Positions 47,101 through 55,704 of a stretch of 64,000 nt of DNA are shown in pieces. Position 1 is the stretch's first letter. The number at the start of each line of letters is the position of its first letter. The notes below the pieces were generated by a model, which saw only the letters and a list, made by a program, of their open reading frames with translations, ran no database searches and was not told where the DNA came from. Origin of the DNA: Paraburkholderia sp. (GTDB lineage: Bacteria > Pseudomonadota > Gammaproteobacteria > Burkholderiales > Burkholderiaceae); the NCBI GenBank assembly GCA_004322045.1, contig SCRN01000020.1, forward strand, positions 62,001 to 126,000, read 5' to 3'. Made by a program: the position numbers and the translations under genes.

Positions 47101-47929
47101 TCTGGGTCCCCTTGTAGCGTGCCTCCGCCAAGAAGTGCGCGTCGGGAGTACGCGTCTGGGGCACGTTCGAGCCCCACATGATGATGAAGGTCGAGTTGTA
47201 CCAGTCGGCCGACTCCGGCACATCCGTCTGCTCGCCCCACGTCTGCGGCGAAGCAGGCGGCAAATCGCAATACCAATCGTAAAAGCTCAAACAGACGCCA
47301 CCGATCAGCGACAAGTAGCGGGAGCCTGCCGCGTAGGACACCATCGACATGGCGGGAATCGGCGAGAAACCCACGACGCGATCCGGACCGTGCTTCTTGA
47401 TGGTATGGACATTCGCCGCGGCAACGATCTCGTTGACTTCGTCCCAACTGGAACGCACGAAGCCGCCCAGACCTCGCCGGGATAGATAGCTGTGCCGGGC
47501 AGCTTCGTCCTCCACGATGGAGCGCCAAGCCTCGACCGGCGCCATCGAACGCCGACGGTCCCGCCACAGAGCGACGAGTGCGCGTCTGACGAGGGGATAT
47601 TTCAGGCGGTTGGCGCTATACAGGTACCACGAATACGAGGCTCCGCGCGAACAGCCGCGCGGCTCGTGGTTGGGCATGTCGGGACGGGTGCGTGGGTAGT
47701 CGGTCTGCTGGGTCTCCCATGTGACGATACCGCCCTTCACATAGATCTTCCACGAGCACGAGCCCGTACAGTTCACCCCGTGTGTCGAACGCACGATCTT
47801 GTCGTGCTGCCATCGCTGTCGGTATGCATCTTCCCACTTGCGGTCCTCCTCGGTCACAGCGCCGTGCCCCCCTGAAAACTGAGGCCGAGCTGTCGTGAAA
47901 AATCGTAACCGGTCCAGGAAATGGCTCAT
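44144..47929 (-). CDS. narG: Respiratory nitrate reductase alpha subunit
   Basis: 1261-residue molybdopterin oxidoreductase of the membrane-bound Nar complex. The FS0 cluster ligands are seen in HGVNCTGSCSW (His, Cys, Cys) and PRGCSRG, and the molybdenum Asp lies in FYDWYCDLPPASPQ. MSHFLDRLRFF at ATG 47929 aligns with the E. coli start; an in-frame ATG at 47935 and a TTG at 47962 are rejected. No twin-arginine peptide is evident, as expected of this class. It opens the operon narGHJI-parvulin-narK. The upstream region carries an FNR-like box and a palindrome. Confidence 0.96.
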   Translation of the reverse strand: MSHFLDRLRFFTTARPQFSGGHGAVTEEDRKWEDAYRQRWQHDKIVRSTHGVNCTGSCSWKIYVKGGIVTWETQQTDYPRTRPDMPNHEPRGCSRGASYSWYLYSANRLKYPLVRRALVALWRDRRRSMAPVEAWRSIVEDEAARHSYLSRRGLGGFVRSSWDEVNEIVAAANVHTIKKHGPDRVVGFSPIPAMSMVSYAAGSRYLSLIGGVCLSFYDWYCDLPPASPQTWGEQTDVPESADWYNSTFIIMWGSNVPQTRTPDAHFLAEARYKGTQIVSIFPDYAEGAKFGDIWLHPKQGTDAALALAMGHVILKEFHLAAQTKSDYFIDYCRRFTDMPCLVRLVAHGDGFVPDRLVRASDFDDALGEANHAEWKTVAIDEASGAVVVPVGSVGFRWKTQGSPDSGKWNLKSESASGAPIVPMLSLARRHDEVVDVLFPYFGNQHHPHFAHTSHASSLSRSVGVRRIATRNGDMLVATVYDLFIANYGLDQGLGGKDLASSYDDDVPYTPAWQEKITGVKRADVISVARQFAENARKTQGKSMVIIGAGINHWFHMDMSYRAIINMLVMCGCVGKSGGGWSHYVGQEKLRPQTGWTALAFALDWHRPPRHMNGTSFFYAHTDQWRYDTIDPTALLSPLADKTAFHGSPIDYNVRAERMGWLPSAPQFDANPLELGRRLAAAPSAATELAQQLKTGQLHMACEDPDHPTNFPRNLFVWRSNLLGSSGKGHEYFLKHLLGATHGVQGEELGQTGAQRPEEVVWHDEAPCGKLDLLVTLDFRMSTTCMYSDVVLPTATWYEKDDMNTSDMHPFIHPLSAAVDPAWQSKSDWEIFKGIAERFSALCDGYLGDERDLVLAPIAHDTPAELAQPFDVKDWKRGECEPVPGKTMSSVSIVERSYPDTYRKFTALGPLMDELGNGGKGISWDTKDEVALLGELNYRVAQDGCAQGRPRIDTALDAAEVILALAPETNGAVAVKAWQALSRATGLEHAHLADARADEKIRFRDIQAQPRKIISSPTWSGIESEHVSYNAGYTNVHELIPWRTISGRQQLYQDHPWMRAFGESLCAYKPPVDTGSYEHMVGKRSNGNPEIVLNFITPHQKWGIHSTYTDNLLMLTLSRGGPIVWISEADAKQIGVADNDWIECYNSNGALCARAVVSQRVPRGMVMMYHAQEKIVNTPGSEITGTRGGIHNSVTRVALKPTHMIGGYAQLAYGFNYYGTVGSNRDEFLIVRKMAKVDWLDDAPPDPVNPATEEKLRSGEHS

Positions 47930-48036
47930 AGGCATCCCAATGCTGGCAGCGTCGATCGACAAGTCCCATCTATTAAAGGATGCGCATTGGGATATGTAAA
48001 GGGATCGGGCACTGCTTTCTCACGCGTCAGCCCTTA

Positions 48037-48055
48037 TATATCACATCGTGATATA
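48037..48055. promoter_or_regulatory. Perfect palindrome TATATCACATCGTGATATA upstream of narG
   Basis: TATATCAC and GTGATATA are exact reverse complements around ATC. It overlaps the likely narG -10 region and lies in the divergent space between narG and the small gene at 48156. It is a strong candidate repressor site; the protein that binds it is not known. Confidence 0.6.
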
Positions 48056-48066
48056 ACATCGATATC

Positions 48067-48080
48067 TTGATCTACCGCAA
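48067..48080 (-). promoter_or_regulatory. FNR/Anr-like box for narG
   Basis: Read on the minus strand the site is TTGCGGTAGATCAA, 8 of 10 matches to TTGAT-N4-ATCAA. It lies about 24 nt before an AT-rich -10-like sequence, the spacing of FNR-activated class II promoters. This fits low-oxygen activation of narGHJI. Confidence 0.5.
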
Positions 48081-48155
48081 CCGGCTCTCGTTGCGTCGAG
48101 ATATCGTGAAGAAACCGCGGCAGTGCAGCCGGCGGGCTAGCGAAGGAGCGTTCAG

Positions 48156-48437
48156 ATGGGAACGATGACTCACGACTCTTGGCATGAACGGACGATCCGC
48201 ATCCAGACATTTCCCGTTCTCCGAATCTCTACGCGCGATGCCGTGCCCGACGCCTACATTGCAACCGTCAGGATTGAACGTGATGAAGAAGTGCTGGCCG
48301 ACTGGCATCTGCCGTTCTTCAGCGAACGCTGGTTGTCGGAAGGCGAAGCCCGACGGGATGCGCTGGAATACGCTGTCAAGCTGATCGATAGCGGCGTGCT
48401 GGACACGCCGCAAGCGCTGCAGGTTCGCGCTGCGTAA
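48156..48437 (+). CDS. Small unknown protein divergent from narG
   Basis: 93 residues, not recognised. It is soluble, acidic and basic mixed, with RIERDEEVLADWHLPFFSER and a helical end (EGEARRDALEYAVKLIDSG). ATG at 48156 follows GAAGGAGCG with good spacing, which supports a real gene. It shares the regulated divergent region with narG and lies 58 nt before the glucoamylase, so it may respond to the same oxygen or nitrate signals. Confidence 0.7.
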   Translation: MGTMTHDSWHERTIRIQTFPVLRISTRDAVPDAYIATVRIERDEEVLADWHLPFFSERWLSEGEARRDALEYAVKLIDSGVLDTPQALQVRAA

Positions 48438-48495
48438 TGGAGCTGGAAGACAGCCGCTGAAGAGATGAGACCTTCCGTGACTCATTGATTTGGAC

Positions 48496-50835
48496 ATGGA
48501 CACACACGCAGGCGATGTTTCTGGTGCCGCCCCCGGCTGGCCTGGAATTGCACCCACCTGGACCTCGAGCGCAAAGGACCTCGTGACGACTGCGCTAGGT
48601 TCTAGCCGCGTATGGGTGGCCATCGGCCACGGCATTCTCAACGAGCTCTACTGGCCATCGGCCGGCGAGCCCCAAGTGCGAGACCTGGGCTTCATCGTCG
48701 CCGGACCTGGCGGCTGGCACGAACTGAAGCGCATCGGTCGGTACCGGCTTTCTCTGCCGAGCCCTGTCGTTCCCTTGCCCCGAATCGTCCATGAGGGCGA
48801 TGGGTATCGCCTCGAACTCGATCTGTCGCTGGACCCGCTTCGTGACGTCGTGCTCGTCGCCTTCCGCCTCGCCGGCCCCGACGTCAAGCTCTATGCCCTG
48901 CTCGCGCCTCACCTGGGCGGCAGCGGTTTGCATAACAATGCGCGCGTTGCCGACGGTCTCGTGGCATGGAAGGACACCGTTGCGCTTCACCTTGCCGCCG
49001 ATTGCGGCTTCTCATGCGCGAGTGCGGGATATGTCGGGTACTCCGACGGTTGGCAAGACTTCGCCAAGCACGCGCGCATGGACTGGAGCTTCGCGCAGGC
49101 CATGGACGGCAACGTTGCGCTGATGGGGGAGCTGGCTGCTTGCACCGGCGTGCTTGCGCTAGGTTTCGCCGAAACGCCTGAAGGGGCTCGCACGCTCGCG
49201 CGATCGAGCCTTGCCGAGGGGTTCGATGCCGTGCAGCGTTCGTGCGCTTCGCGCTGGCTAGCATGGGCGGGCGGAATCGACATTCCGGAGGCGCCGGAGC
49301 AGGTTCGGCATCAGGCCTGCCTCTCCGCCATGGTGCTAAAAGCTCATGAGGGCCGGACGTATCCGGGCGCCCTGATCGCCAGCTTGAGCATTCCATGGGG
49401 TAACACGAGCGACAGCACCGGCGGCTATCACCTCGTCTGGACACGCGACGCCGTTGAAGCTGCCTTCGCGCTGCTCGCGATCGGCTGTGTTCAAGATGCT
49501 CGGCACATGCTCGAATACCTGATTGCAACGCAACGAGCGGACGGGAGTTGGAGTCAGAACAGCTATCCCGACGGACGGCCATTCTGGACCGGCGTCCAAC
49601 TCGATGAAGTGGGTTTTCCGGTACTGCTTGCAGCCAGGCTCGCCGAAGACGGCGCAATGGGCGCACTGATAGGCTGGACCGACATGATTGCACGCGCTAT
49701 CGGCTATACCGCGCGCAATGGTCCCGGCAGCCCCCAGGACCGCTGGGAAGAAAACGCCGGCATCTCGCCATTCACGCTCGGCATCGAGATCGCGGCACTT
49801 GTCTGCGCGGCCGATCATTTACCGGCCGAAGAAAGCGCCTATGCCCTCTCGCTCGCAGACTATTGGAATGAACGGCTCGACGCGTGGACTTACGTCGAAA
49901 ACGGACCGTTTTCCGAGGCCTTTGGCATCGACGGCTATTACGTTCGAATTGCGGCGCCGCTTTGCCAGGGAGGATTGCGAGGGCGAATCGACATTGCCAA
50001 TCGGGGAGGCGGCAGTGCGCCCGCTGCCGCGCTCGTTGGCATGGAATGCCTCTACCTGGCCCGCCTCGGATTGCGCGATGCATCCGATCGACGCATCCTG
50101 AACACGGCCAAAGTCATCGACGGCTTGCTGGGCGTTCGCACGCCTCATGGGACGGCTTATCGACGCTATAACGGCGACGGGTACGGTGAGCACGAAAACG
50201 GCGCACCGTTCGACGGCACAGGAATCGGCCGGTTGTGGCCGCTGTTGACGGGCGAGCGAGCGCATCTCGATCTGATGCAAGGAATCGATCCGTTGCCGTA
50301 TCTCGAGATGATGACGCAGATGACAGGAGCAAGCGGCCTGATTCCAGAACAAGTGTGGGATGCCGAGCCGATACCTGAGCGTGGCCTCGAGCCCGGTAAG
50401 CCGACCGGCAGCGCCATGCCGCTTGTATGGGCACATGCCGAATTTCTGAAATTATTGATCGCGCGGCAGCGAGGACGCCCGATTGAGCTGCTATCGAGCG
50501 TCGAACGGCGCTATCGCGCTCAGCGGCCCACGGCATCGACCTGGCATTGGCGCCAGGCACAATCGTTCGATGAACTACCGGCGGGCCGGGCGCTGCTGAT
50601 CGAAAATCTGGAGCCCTTCCAGCTGCACTACGGCTTCGATGGATGGCACGATGCGGCTGACAGGCTTTCGGAGATGCGCGCGTTCTCCACGCACAGCGTT
50701 CGTTTCGGCGACGCCGACGTCGCGGGTCATTCCATCCTCGATTTCACTTTCTATCTTCCTCGGTCGCAACGCTGGATCGGCACGGAGTTTCACGTTCGTC
50801 TGGGGGGTGCCGACACGCAAATATCGCGACCATGA
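48496..50835 (+). CDS. GH15-family glucoamylase
   Basis: 779-residue glycoside hydrolase. The N-terminal part (to about 270) is a glucodextranase-like beta domain with LGSSRVWVAIGHGILNELYWP. The catalytic (alpha/alpha)6 barrel follows, with GYHLVWTRDAVEAAFAL, QDRWEENAGISPFTL (Glu418/419, likely general acid) and a late Trp/Glu-rich region. It should cut glucose from maltodextrin or glycogen. No signal peptide is visible, so it may act inside the cell, unlike secreted fungal enzymes. ATG at 48496 is preferred over TTG at 48490; the ribosome site is weak. Confidence 0.88.
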   Translation: MDTHAGDVSGAAPGWPGIAPTWTSSAKDLVTTALGSSRVWVAIGHGILNELYWPSAGEPQVRDLGFIVAGPGGWHELKRIGRYRLSLPSPVVPLPRIVHEGDGYRLELDLSLDPLRDVVLVAFRLAGPDVKLYALLAPHLGGSGLHNNARVADGLVAWKDTVALHLAADCGFSCASAGYVGYSDGWQDFAKHARMDWSFAQAMDGNVALMGELAACTGVLALGFAETPEGARTLARSSLAEGFDAVQRSCASRWLAWAGGIDIPEAPEQVRHQACLSAMVLKAHEGRTYPGALIASLSIPWGNTSDSTGGYHLVWTRDAVEAAFALLAIGCVQDARHMLEYLIATQRADGSWSQNSYPDGRPFWTGVQLDEVGFPVLLAARLAEDGAMGALIGWTDMIARAIGYTARNGPGSPQDRWEENAGISPFTLGIEIAALVCAADHLPAEESAYALSLADYWNERLDAWTYVENGPFSEAFGIDGYYVRIAAPLCQGGLRGRIDIANRGGGSAPAAALVGMECLYLARLGLRDASDRRILNTAKVIDGLLGVRTPHGTAYRRYNGDGYGEHENGAPFDGTGIGRLWPLLTGERAHLDLMQGIDPLPYLEMMTQMTGASGLIPEQVWDAEPIPERGLEPGKPTGSAMPLVWAHAEFLKLLIARQRGRPIELLSSVERRYRAQRPTASTWHWRQAQSFDELPAGRALLIENLEPFQLHYGFDGWHDAADRLSEMRAFSTHSVRFGDADVAGHSILDFTFYLPRSQRWIGTEFHVRLGGADTQISRP

Positions 50836-50937
50836 AGCACGCAATCGCTATTCAAGCGTCTATGAACGCACGGGCGATGGATCACCTTTTATTTCATAAT
50901 TGCGATCTCGCCTCTTTACCCTGGGAACATCTTTCCG

Positions 50938-52011
50938 GTGAAATTATCCCCAACAACAGTTCAAACGCCTGACGATAGCGGCTTGGCCGGCATGTCCCCG
51001 GCCTACTTCGGCATGGTCATGGCCACCGGTATCGTCTCGCTGGCAGCCTACCGCCAGGGTATCGTTGGCTTGGCGCAGGCGCTGTTCTACGCAAACATCG
51101 TCTTTTACGCCGTGTTGTGGGTGCTGACGGTGCTGCGTGCGGTGCGTTATCCACGCCAGTTCTTTGGCGACATGATCGACCATCTGCGCGGACCGGGCTT
51201 TTTCACTATGGTGGCCGCCACCAGCCTCGTCGGCAGCCAGGCCATCCTACTCGACAGCAACTTCGCGGCCGGCACGATTCTGTTCGGCGTGGCCATCGGA
51301 TTGTGGATACTGTTGATCTATACGATCTTCACCGGCTTTACCGTCAAGGAGAGCAAACCCACGCTCGACAATGGCATCAATGGCGCCTGGCTACTGGCAG
51401 TGGTGGCGTCTCAATCGCTGGCGGTGCTCGGTACGCTTGTGGCGGCCCACATCCAGCAGCCCAACCGACTCGAAATCAACTTCCTCGCGCTGTCGATGTG
51501 GCTGCTGGGTGGCATGCTCTACATCTGGATGATGTCTCTGATCTTTTATCGCTACACGATGTTTCGGTTTTCCCCCGCCGACCTGTCGCCGCCGTACTGG
51601 ATCAACATGGGCGCGATGGCTATCTCTACGATGGCGGGCTCGATGCTGATCCTCAACATCCCGGACGCGTGGTACCTGCGCTCGCTGGAGCCGTTCATCA
51701 AGGGCTTCACCGTCTTCTACTGGGCCACCGGCACGTGGTGGATCCCGATGCTGATATTGCTAGGCGTGTGGCGCCACATCTATCGGCGCTTCCCGCTGCG
51801 CTACGACCCTCTTTACTGGGGGGCCGTGTTTCCGCTAGGTATGTACTCGGCCAGCACGCACCAGATGCTGCGGGCCATGAACTTCGACTTCCTGTGGTTC
51901 CTGCCGCGCACGTTCTTCTGGATCGCGCTGATCGCTTGGTTGGCTACTTTTCTCGGGCTGGTGCACCAACTAGCGGGCCGTATTGCGGCGCGCTACGCGC
52001 ATCGGGGCTGA
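50938..52011 (+). CDS. TDT-family (TehA/SLAC1-like) transporter
   Basis: 357-residue membrane protein with about ten spans, of the tellurite-resistance/dicarboxylate (TDT) family. Typical parts are SPAYFGMVMATGIVSLAAYR at the start, FTGFTVKESKPTLDNGINGAWLL, and YDPLYWGAVFPLGMYSASTH. Family members move C4-dicarboxylates, sulfite, tellurite-related species or, in plant SLAC1, nitrate and chloride. The substrate here is unknown; the nar neighbourhood makes an anion such as nitrate or nitrite worth testing. The start is GTG at 50938. It closes the accessory block, with a terminator 89 nt downstream. Confidence 0.88.
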   Translation: MKLSPTTVQTPDDSGLAGMSPAYFGMVMATGIVSLAAYRQGIVGLAQALFYANIVFYAVLWVLTVLRAVRYPRQFFGDMIDHLRGPGFFTMVAATSLVGSQAILLDSNFAAGTILFGVAIGLWILLIYTIFTGFTVKESKPTLDNGINGAWLLAVVASQSLAVLGTLVAAHIQQPNRLEINFLALSMWLLGGMLYIWMMSLIFYRYTMFRFSPADLSPPYWINMGAMAISTMAGSMLILNIPDAWYLRSLEPFIKGFTVFYWATGTWWIPMLILLGVWRHIYRRFPLRYDPLYWGAVFPLGMYSASTHQMLRAMNFDFLWFLPRTFFWIALIAWLATFLGLVHQLAGRIAARYAHRG

Positions 52012-52099
52012 TCCAGTGCAATGATCGCTTGCTTCGCGCCCCCTCTTAAGTTTGGCTTAATTCTGTGCTGCGACTATGCACCCATACCACCCCTGTTGA

Positions 52100-52127
52100 G
52101 CCGCCGGAGCATCGGCGGCGTTTTTTT
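52100..52127 (+). terminator. Rho-independent terminator after the TDT gene
   Basis: GCCGCCG and CGGCGGC pair around a 6-nt loop and run into seven Ts. It ends the TDT transcription unit. Confidence 0.85.
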
Positions 52128-52184
52128 AGACCCCTTCACGCGGCGGCCGCACGGCCCTTGCGGCGCCGTAAAACGGAAACGGCA

Positions 52185-52439
52185 ATGATCGAAGATACGG
52201 TGTTCAAGCATCTGCGCACGATGCTCAAACGCGAGCATGCGTTGCCGGTCCAAAGCTGCCGTGTGTCCATGCCGGTGCAGCGCCCTTGGGGGCGTACCTA
52301 TCGATTGGTCGAATGGACGATGTACAAAGATGCGCCTTCACATCGGTGCGTCGTGCCGGCAGAGTACACCGATACCGACATCGCACGCCTCGTCGCGTCG
52401 CATATCCCGGGGCGGCTCTACGTCAGCGAAGTCTGCTAA
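52185..52439 (+). CDS. Small unknown protein
   Basis: 84 residues, MIEDTVFKHLRTMLKREHALPVQ..., soluble, basic and without a recognised domain. It begins 57 nt after the terminator, with ACGGAAACG as a modest ribosome site. Codon use fits the genome and the reading frame is clean, but nothing else supports it, so it is a tentative gene. Confidence 0.5.
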   Translation: MIEDTVFKHLRTMLKREHALPVQSCRVSMPVQRPWGRTYRLVEWTMYKDAPSHRCVVPAEYTDTDIARLVASHIPGRLYVSEVC

Positions 52440-52578
52440 ATCCGCACCGAGTCGTCCGCCGCCTTGTCTGCCGCCTCGGCCGAACCGCGCCCAAGGCGGC
52501 ATGGCCGCACGCTCGATGACGCGCCGCCTCGTTCTCTGCTAGGCTCACGGATTCACACCTACATCCCAACGTTTCTCG

Positions 52579-52989
52579 ATGGACAACACCTTCAACGAGC
52601 GTGGCGTCGTGATTACGCGCAACGGGCTGAGCGCGGGCGGCCAAATCTTCTCGTTGCGCGAGATGCTCGGTGCACGCACGGAGACGATTCAAAAGAACAA
52701 AATCGTGCCGCTCTCTCTTTCGCTGATCGGCGCCATTGCCGCCGTAACGGGCGGCGTGCTTGGCTCCGGTGCAGGCTTGACGCTCGGCGTCATGCTGGTC
52801 GTCGTCGGGATGCTCGCCTGGTCGACGCAAGACGTCACGCACCGGCTCGTGGTGGTGACGCACTCCGGCGATCGAGAAGCGCTGTCCAGCCCCGACCTCG
52901 CATTCGTCAAACGCGTCGAGCAAGCGCTACAAGGCGCGCTCGAAGCGCTGCATCGAGCCGCCCCCCAGCAGTCGGCGTCAGCCTTATAA
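52579..52989 (+). CDS. Small membrane protein with two hydrophobic segments (DUF6232-like)
   Basis: 136 residues. A short N-terminal strand region (VVITRNGLSAGGQIFSLREM) is followed by two close hydrophobic segments about residues 48-83 and a soluble end. The layout suggests a DUF6232-type membrane protein with a PH-like part, but the assignment is from memory and uncertain. The ribosome site before ATG 52579 is weak. It converges on glgP. Confidence 0.65.
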   Translation: MDNTFNERGVVITRNGLSAGGQIFSLREMLGARTETIQKNKIVPLSLSLIGAIAAVTGGVLGSGAGLTLGVMLVVVGMLAWSTQDVTHRLVVVTHSGDREALSSPDLAFVKRVEQALQGALEALHRAAPQQSASAL

Positions 52990-53011
52990 CGCGCGCGAAG
53001 CGCCTTCTCCG

Positions 53012-55489
53012 TTACGCAGCGCGCCCCGCTTGGTCCTCATCCACGACTAAAGACTTGACGCGCCAAATGTTGCGCGCGTATTCGGCGATCGTCCTATCCG
53101 ACGAAAAGCGCCCCATCCCGGCCACGTTCTCGACGGCGCTCGCCGTCCACGCCCGCGGGTCGCGAAAGCGCGCGTCCACCGCGTCCTGCGCTTGCGCGAA
53201 CGCAGCGAAATCGGCCAGCACCATGTAGTGATCGCCCCAATCCACTAGCGTATGAAAGATGTCGGAGAAGCGGTGCGGATCGCCGTCGGAGAAGTAGCCC
53301 GTGCGGATCTGATCCAAGGCCAAGCGCAACTCGGGATCATGCTCGTAGATCTGGCGCGGCCGGTAGCCCGATGCGCGCAGTTCACTCACGCCGTCGGCCG
53401 TGTTCCCGAAGATGAACATGTTCTCGCGCCCTACTGCTTCGCAGATTTCGACGTTCGCGCCGTCCATGGTGCCGATCGTGAGGGCGCCGTTGAGCGCGAG
53501 CTTCATGTTGCCCGTGCCCGAAGCCTCGGTGCCGGCCATCGAGATCTGCTCCGACAAATCGGCAGCGGGGATCAACATTTCCGCCACGCTCACGCCGTAG
53601 TTCGGCACGAACACGACCTTCAACCGATCGCCGATGATCGGGTCGCGATCGACCTTCTCGCCCACGTCGCAGATCAGTCGGATGATCGTCTTCGCCATCT
53701 TGTAGGCCGACGCAGCCTTGCCGGCGAAGATCACGACGCGCGGCACCCAGTCCTCGTTCGGCCGCGCGCGGATGCGGTTATAGCGGACGATCACATGCAG
53801 CACGTTCAAGAGTTGCCGTTTGTACTCGTGGATCCGCTTCACCTGTAAATCGAAGAGCGCATCCGGGTGGATGGTGCAGCCCGTTTCCTCGAGCAGATGC
53901 TGAGCGAGGCGGATCTTGTTGCGCCGTTTGGCCGCCCGAAACTCCGACGTAAAGGCCGAGTCGTGCTTGAGCGCGCGCAGCTTTTCGAGCTCGAACAAAT
54001 CGGTGCGCCACTGCTTGTCGATATGCGCGTCGATGAGCGCCGACAAAGGACGGTTCGCCTGCGAAAGCCATCGCCGCGGTGTGATGCCGTTCGTCACATT
54101 CGTGAAACGCTCGGGGAAAAAGCGCGCGAACTCGCTGAAGAACTCGCGCTCCATCAATTGCGAGTGCAGCTTCGACACGCCGTTCACCTTCTGGCTTGCG
54201 ACGATCGCGAGATGAGCCATCCGCACGCGCCGCTGACTGTATTCGTCGACGAGCGACACGCGCCGAATCACCTCGATGTCATGCCCGAAATGCTCGCTCG
54301 CTTCCTTCAAGAAACCGGCGTTGATCTCGAAGATGATCTCGAGATGGCGCGGCAATAACCGCGCGAGCAAATCGACGTCCCAGGTCTCGAGCGCCTCGGG
54401 CATCAACGTGTGATTCGTATAAGAGAACACCTGATGCACCGTCTTCCAGGCGCGATCCCACGGCACGTGATGAATATCGACGAGCAGCCGCATGAGTTCC
54501 GGAATCGCAAGCACCGGATGCGTGTCATTCAAATGGACCGCCACCTTTTCCGCGAACCGGCCGAATGTACTGTGCGTGCGCTGATAGCGGCGAATCAGGT
54601 CTTGCATCGTGGCCGACACGAAGAAGTACTCCTGACGCAATCGCAACTCGCGGCCGGCGGGGGTCGAGTCGTCCGGATAGAGCAGCCGCGACACGTTCTC
54701 CGAATGTTCCTTCGCTTCGACTGCGCGACGATAGTCGCCTTGGTTGAATGCGGATAGATCGAGTTCCTCGGTGGCCCTGGCCGACCAAAGCCTCAGGGTA
54801 TTGGTCGCACTCGTGCCGAAGCCCGGAATGACCGTATCGAACGCCATGGCGTTCACGTGCTTGGTGTCGATCCACTCGCTGCGTCCGTCGCGCACGACCG
54901 TGCGTCCGCCGAAGTGGACGATGTACTGCACCTCGGGACGCGGAAACTCCCATGGGTTGCCGGCCCGCAGCCAGTAGTCAGGTGTCTCGATCTGTTCCCC
55001 GCCCACGATTTGCTGCCGGAACATGCCGTATTCGTAGCGAATCCCATAGCCGAATCCGGGAATCGCAAGCGTCGCCATCGAATCGAGGAAGCAAGCGGCG
55101 AGTCGGCCCAGACCGCCGTTACCGAGCGCAGCGTCCGGCTCGAGTTCGACGAGCGCCTGCATGTCCACGCCCAGGCTCGCCAGCGCTTCTTTCATTTGGT
55201 CGTAGATGCCGAGCGCGAGCAGCGCGTTGGTAAACGTGCGACCGATCAGAAACTCCATCGACAGGTAGTACACGCGCTTGACGTCTTGCTCGTATTGTTG
55301 ACGCGTGGTTTTCATCCAACGGGCAACGAGCCGGTCGCGGACGGCGAGCGCCGCCGCATTGAGCCAATCTTGCGGTCTCGCGGCTACGGCGTCTTTGCCG
55401 ACGCCATACATCAACCGATTGGAGATAGAGCGCCGAAGCGCATCGACGGTACTGTTGAGCTGGTCGAACTCCAGATCGACGGCTGTCAT
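53012..55489 (-). CDS. glgP: Glycogen/maltodextrin phosphorylase
   Basis: 825-residue GT35 phosphorylase releasing glucose 1-phosphate from glycogen or maltodextrin. The PLP lysine lies in EASGTGNMKLALNGALTIGT near residue 660; EPDAALGNGGLGRLAACFLDS and RIHEYKRQLLNVLHVI are also diagnostic. ATG at 55489 follows GAGGAGTTCG. It lies near the glucoamylase; both act on alpha-glucan. No other glg genes are in the window. Confidence 0.94.
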   Translation of the reverse strand: MTAVDLEFDQLNSTVDALRRSISNRLMYGVGKDAVAARPQDWLNAAALAVRDRLVARWMKTTRQQYEQDVKRVYYLSMEFLIGRTFTNALLALGIYDQMKEALASLGVDMQALVELEPDAALGNGGLGRLAACFLDSMATLAIPGFGYGIRYEYGMFRQQIVGGEQIETPDYWLRAGNPWEFPRPEVQYIVHFGGRTVVRDGRSEWIDTKHVNAMAFDTVIPGFGTSATNTLRLWSARATEELDLSAFNQGDYRRAVEAKEHSENVSRLLYPDDSTPAGRELRLRQEYFFVSATMQDLIRRYQRTHSTFGRFAEKVAVHLNDTHPVLAIPELMRLLVDIHHVPWDRAWKTVHQVFSYTNHTLMPEALETWDVDLLARLLPRHLEIIFEINAGFLKEASEHFGHDIEVIRRVSLVDEYSQRRVRMAHLAIVASQKVNGVSKLHSQLMEREFFSEFARFFPERFTNVTNGITPRRWLSQANRPLSALIDAHIDKQWRTDLFELEKLRALKHDSAFTSEFRAAKRRNKIRLAQHLLEETGCTIHPDALFDLQVKRIHEYKRQLLNVLHVIVRYNRIRARPNEDWVPRVVIFAGKAASAYKMAKTIIRLICDVGEKVDRDPIIGDRLKVVFVPNYGVSVAEMLIPAADLSEQISMAGTEASGTGNMKLALNGALTIGTMDGANVEICEAVGRENMFIFGNTADGVSELRASGYRPRQIYEHDPELRLALDQIRTGYFSDGDPHRFSDIFHTLVDWGDHYMVLADFAAFAQAQDAVDARFRDPRAWTASAVENVAGMGRFSSDRTIAEYARNIWRVKSLVVDEDQAGRAA

Positions 55490-55704
55490 CGAACTCCTCC
55501 TCGTGGGCAATCAGCGGCATGCGCTTTGCTAACGAGCGGCGCTTCGCGCCCACCGCGTGAATGTTCAGATTACGCTCTTTTGAGCGGGTGCGAAGCCGGT
55601 GCTTCCATTAATGTTCCATGCCTCTTGCACAGTCCGGCCGACGTTGGCGCATCGGTCCTGACGGCCTAGTATGGAACCCATGCGCCCCCTCGTCGGAGAT
55701 CGGT

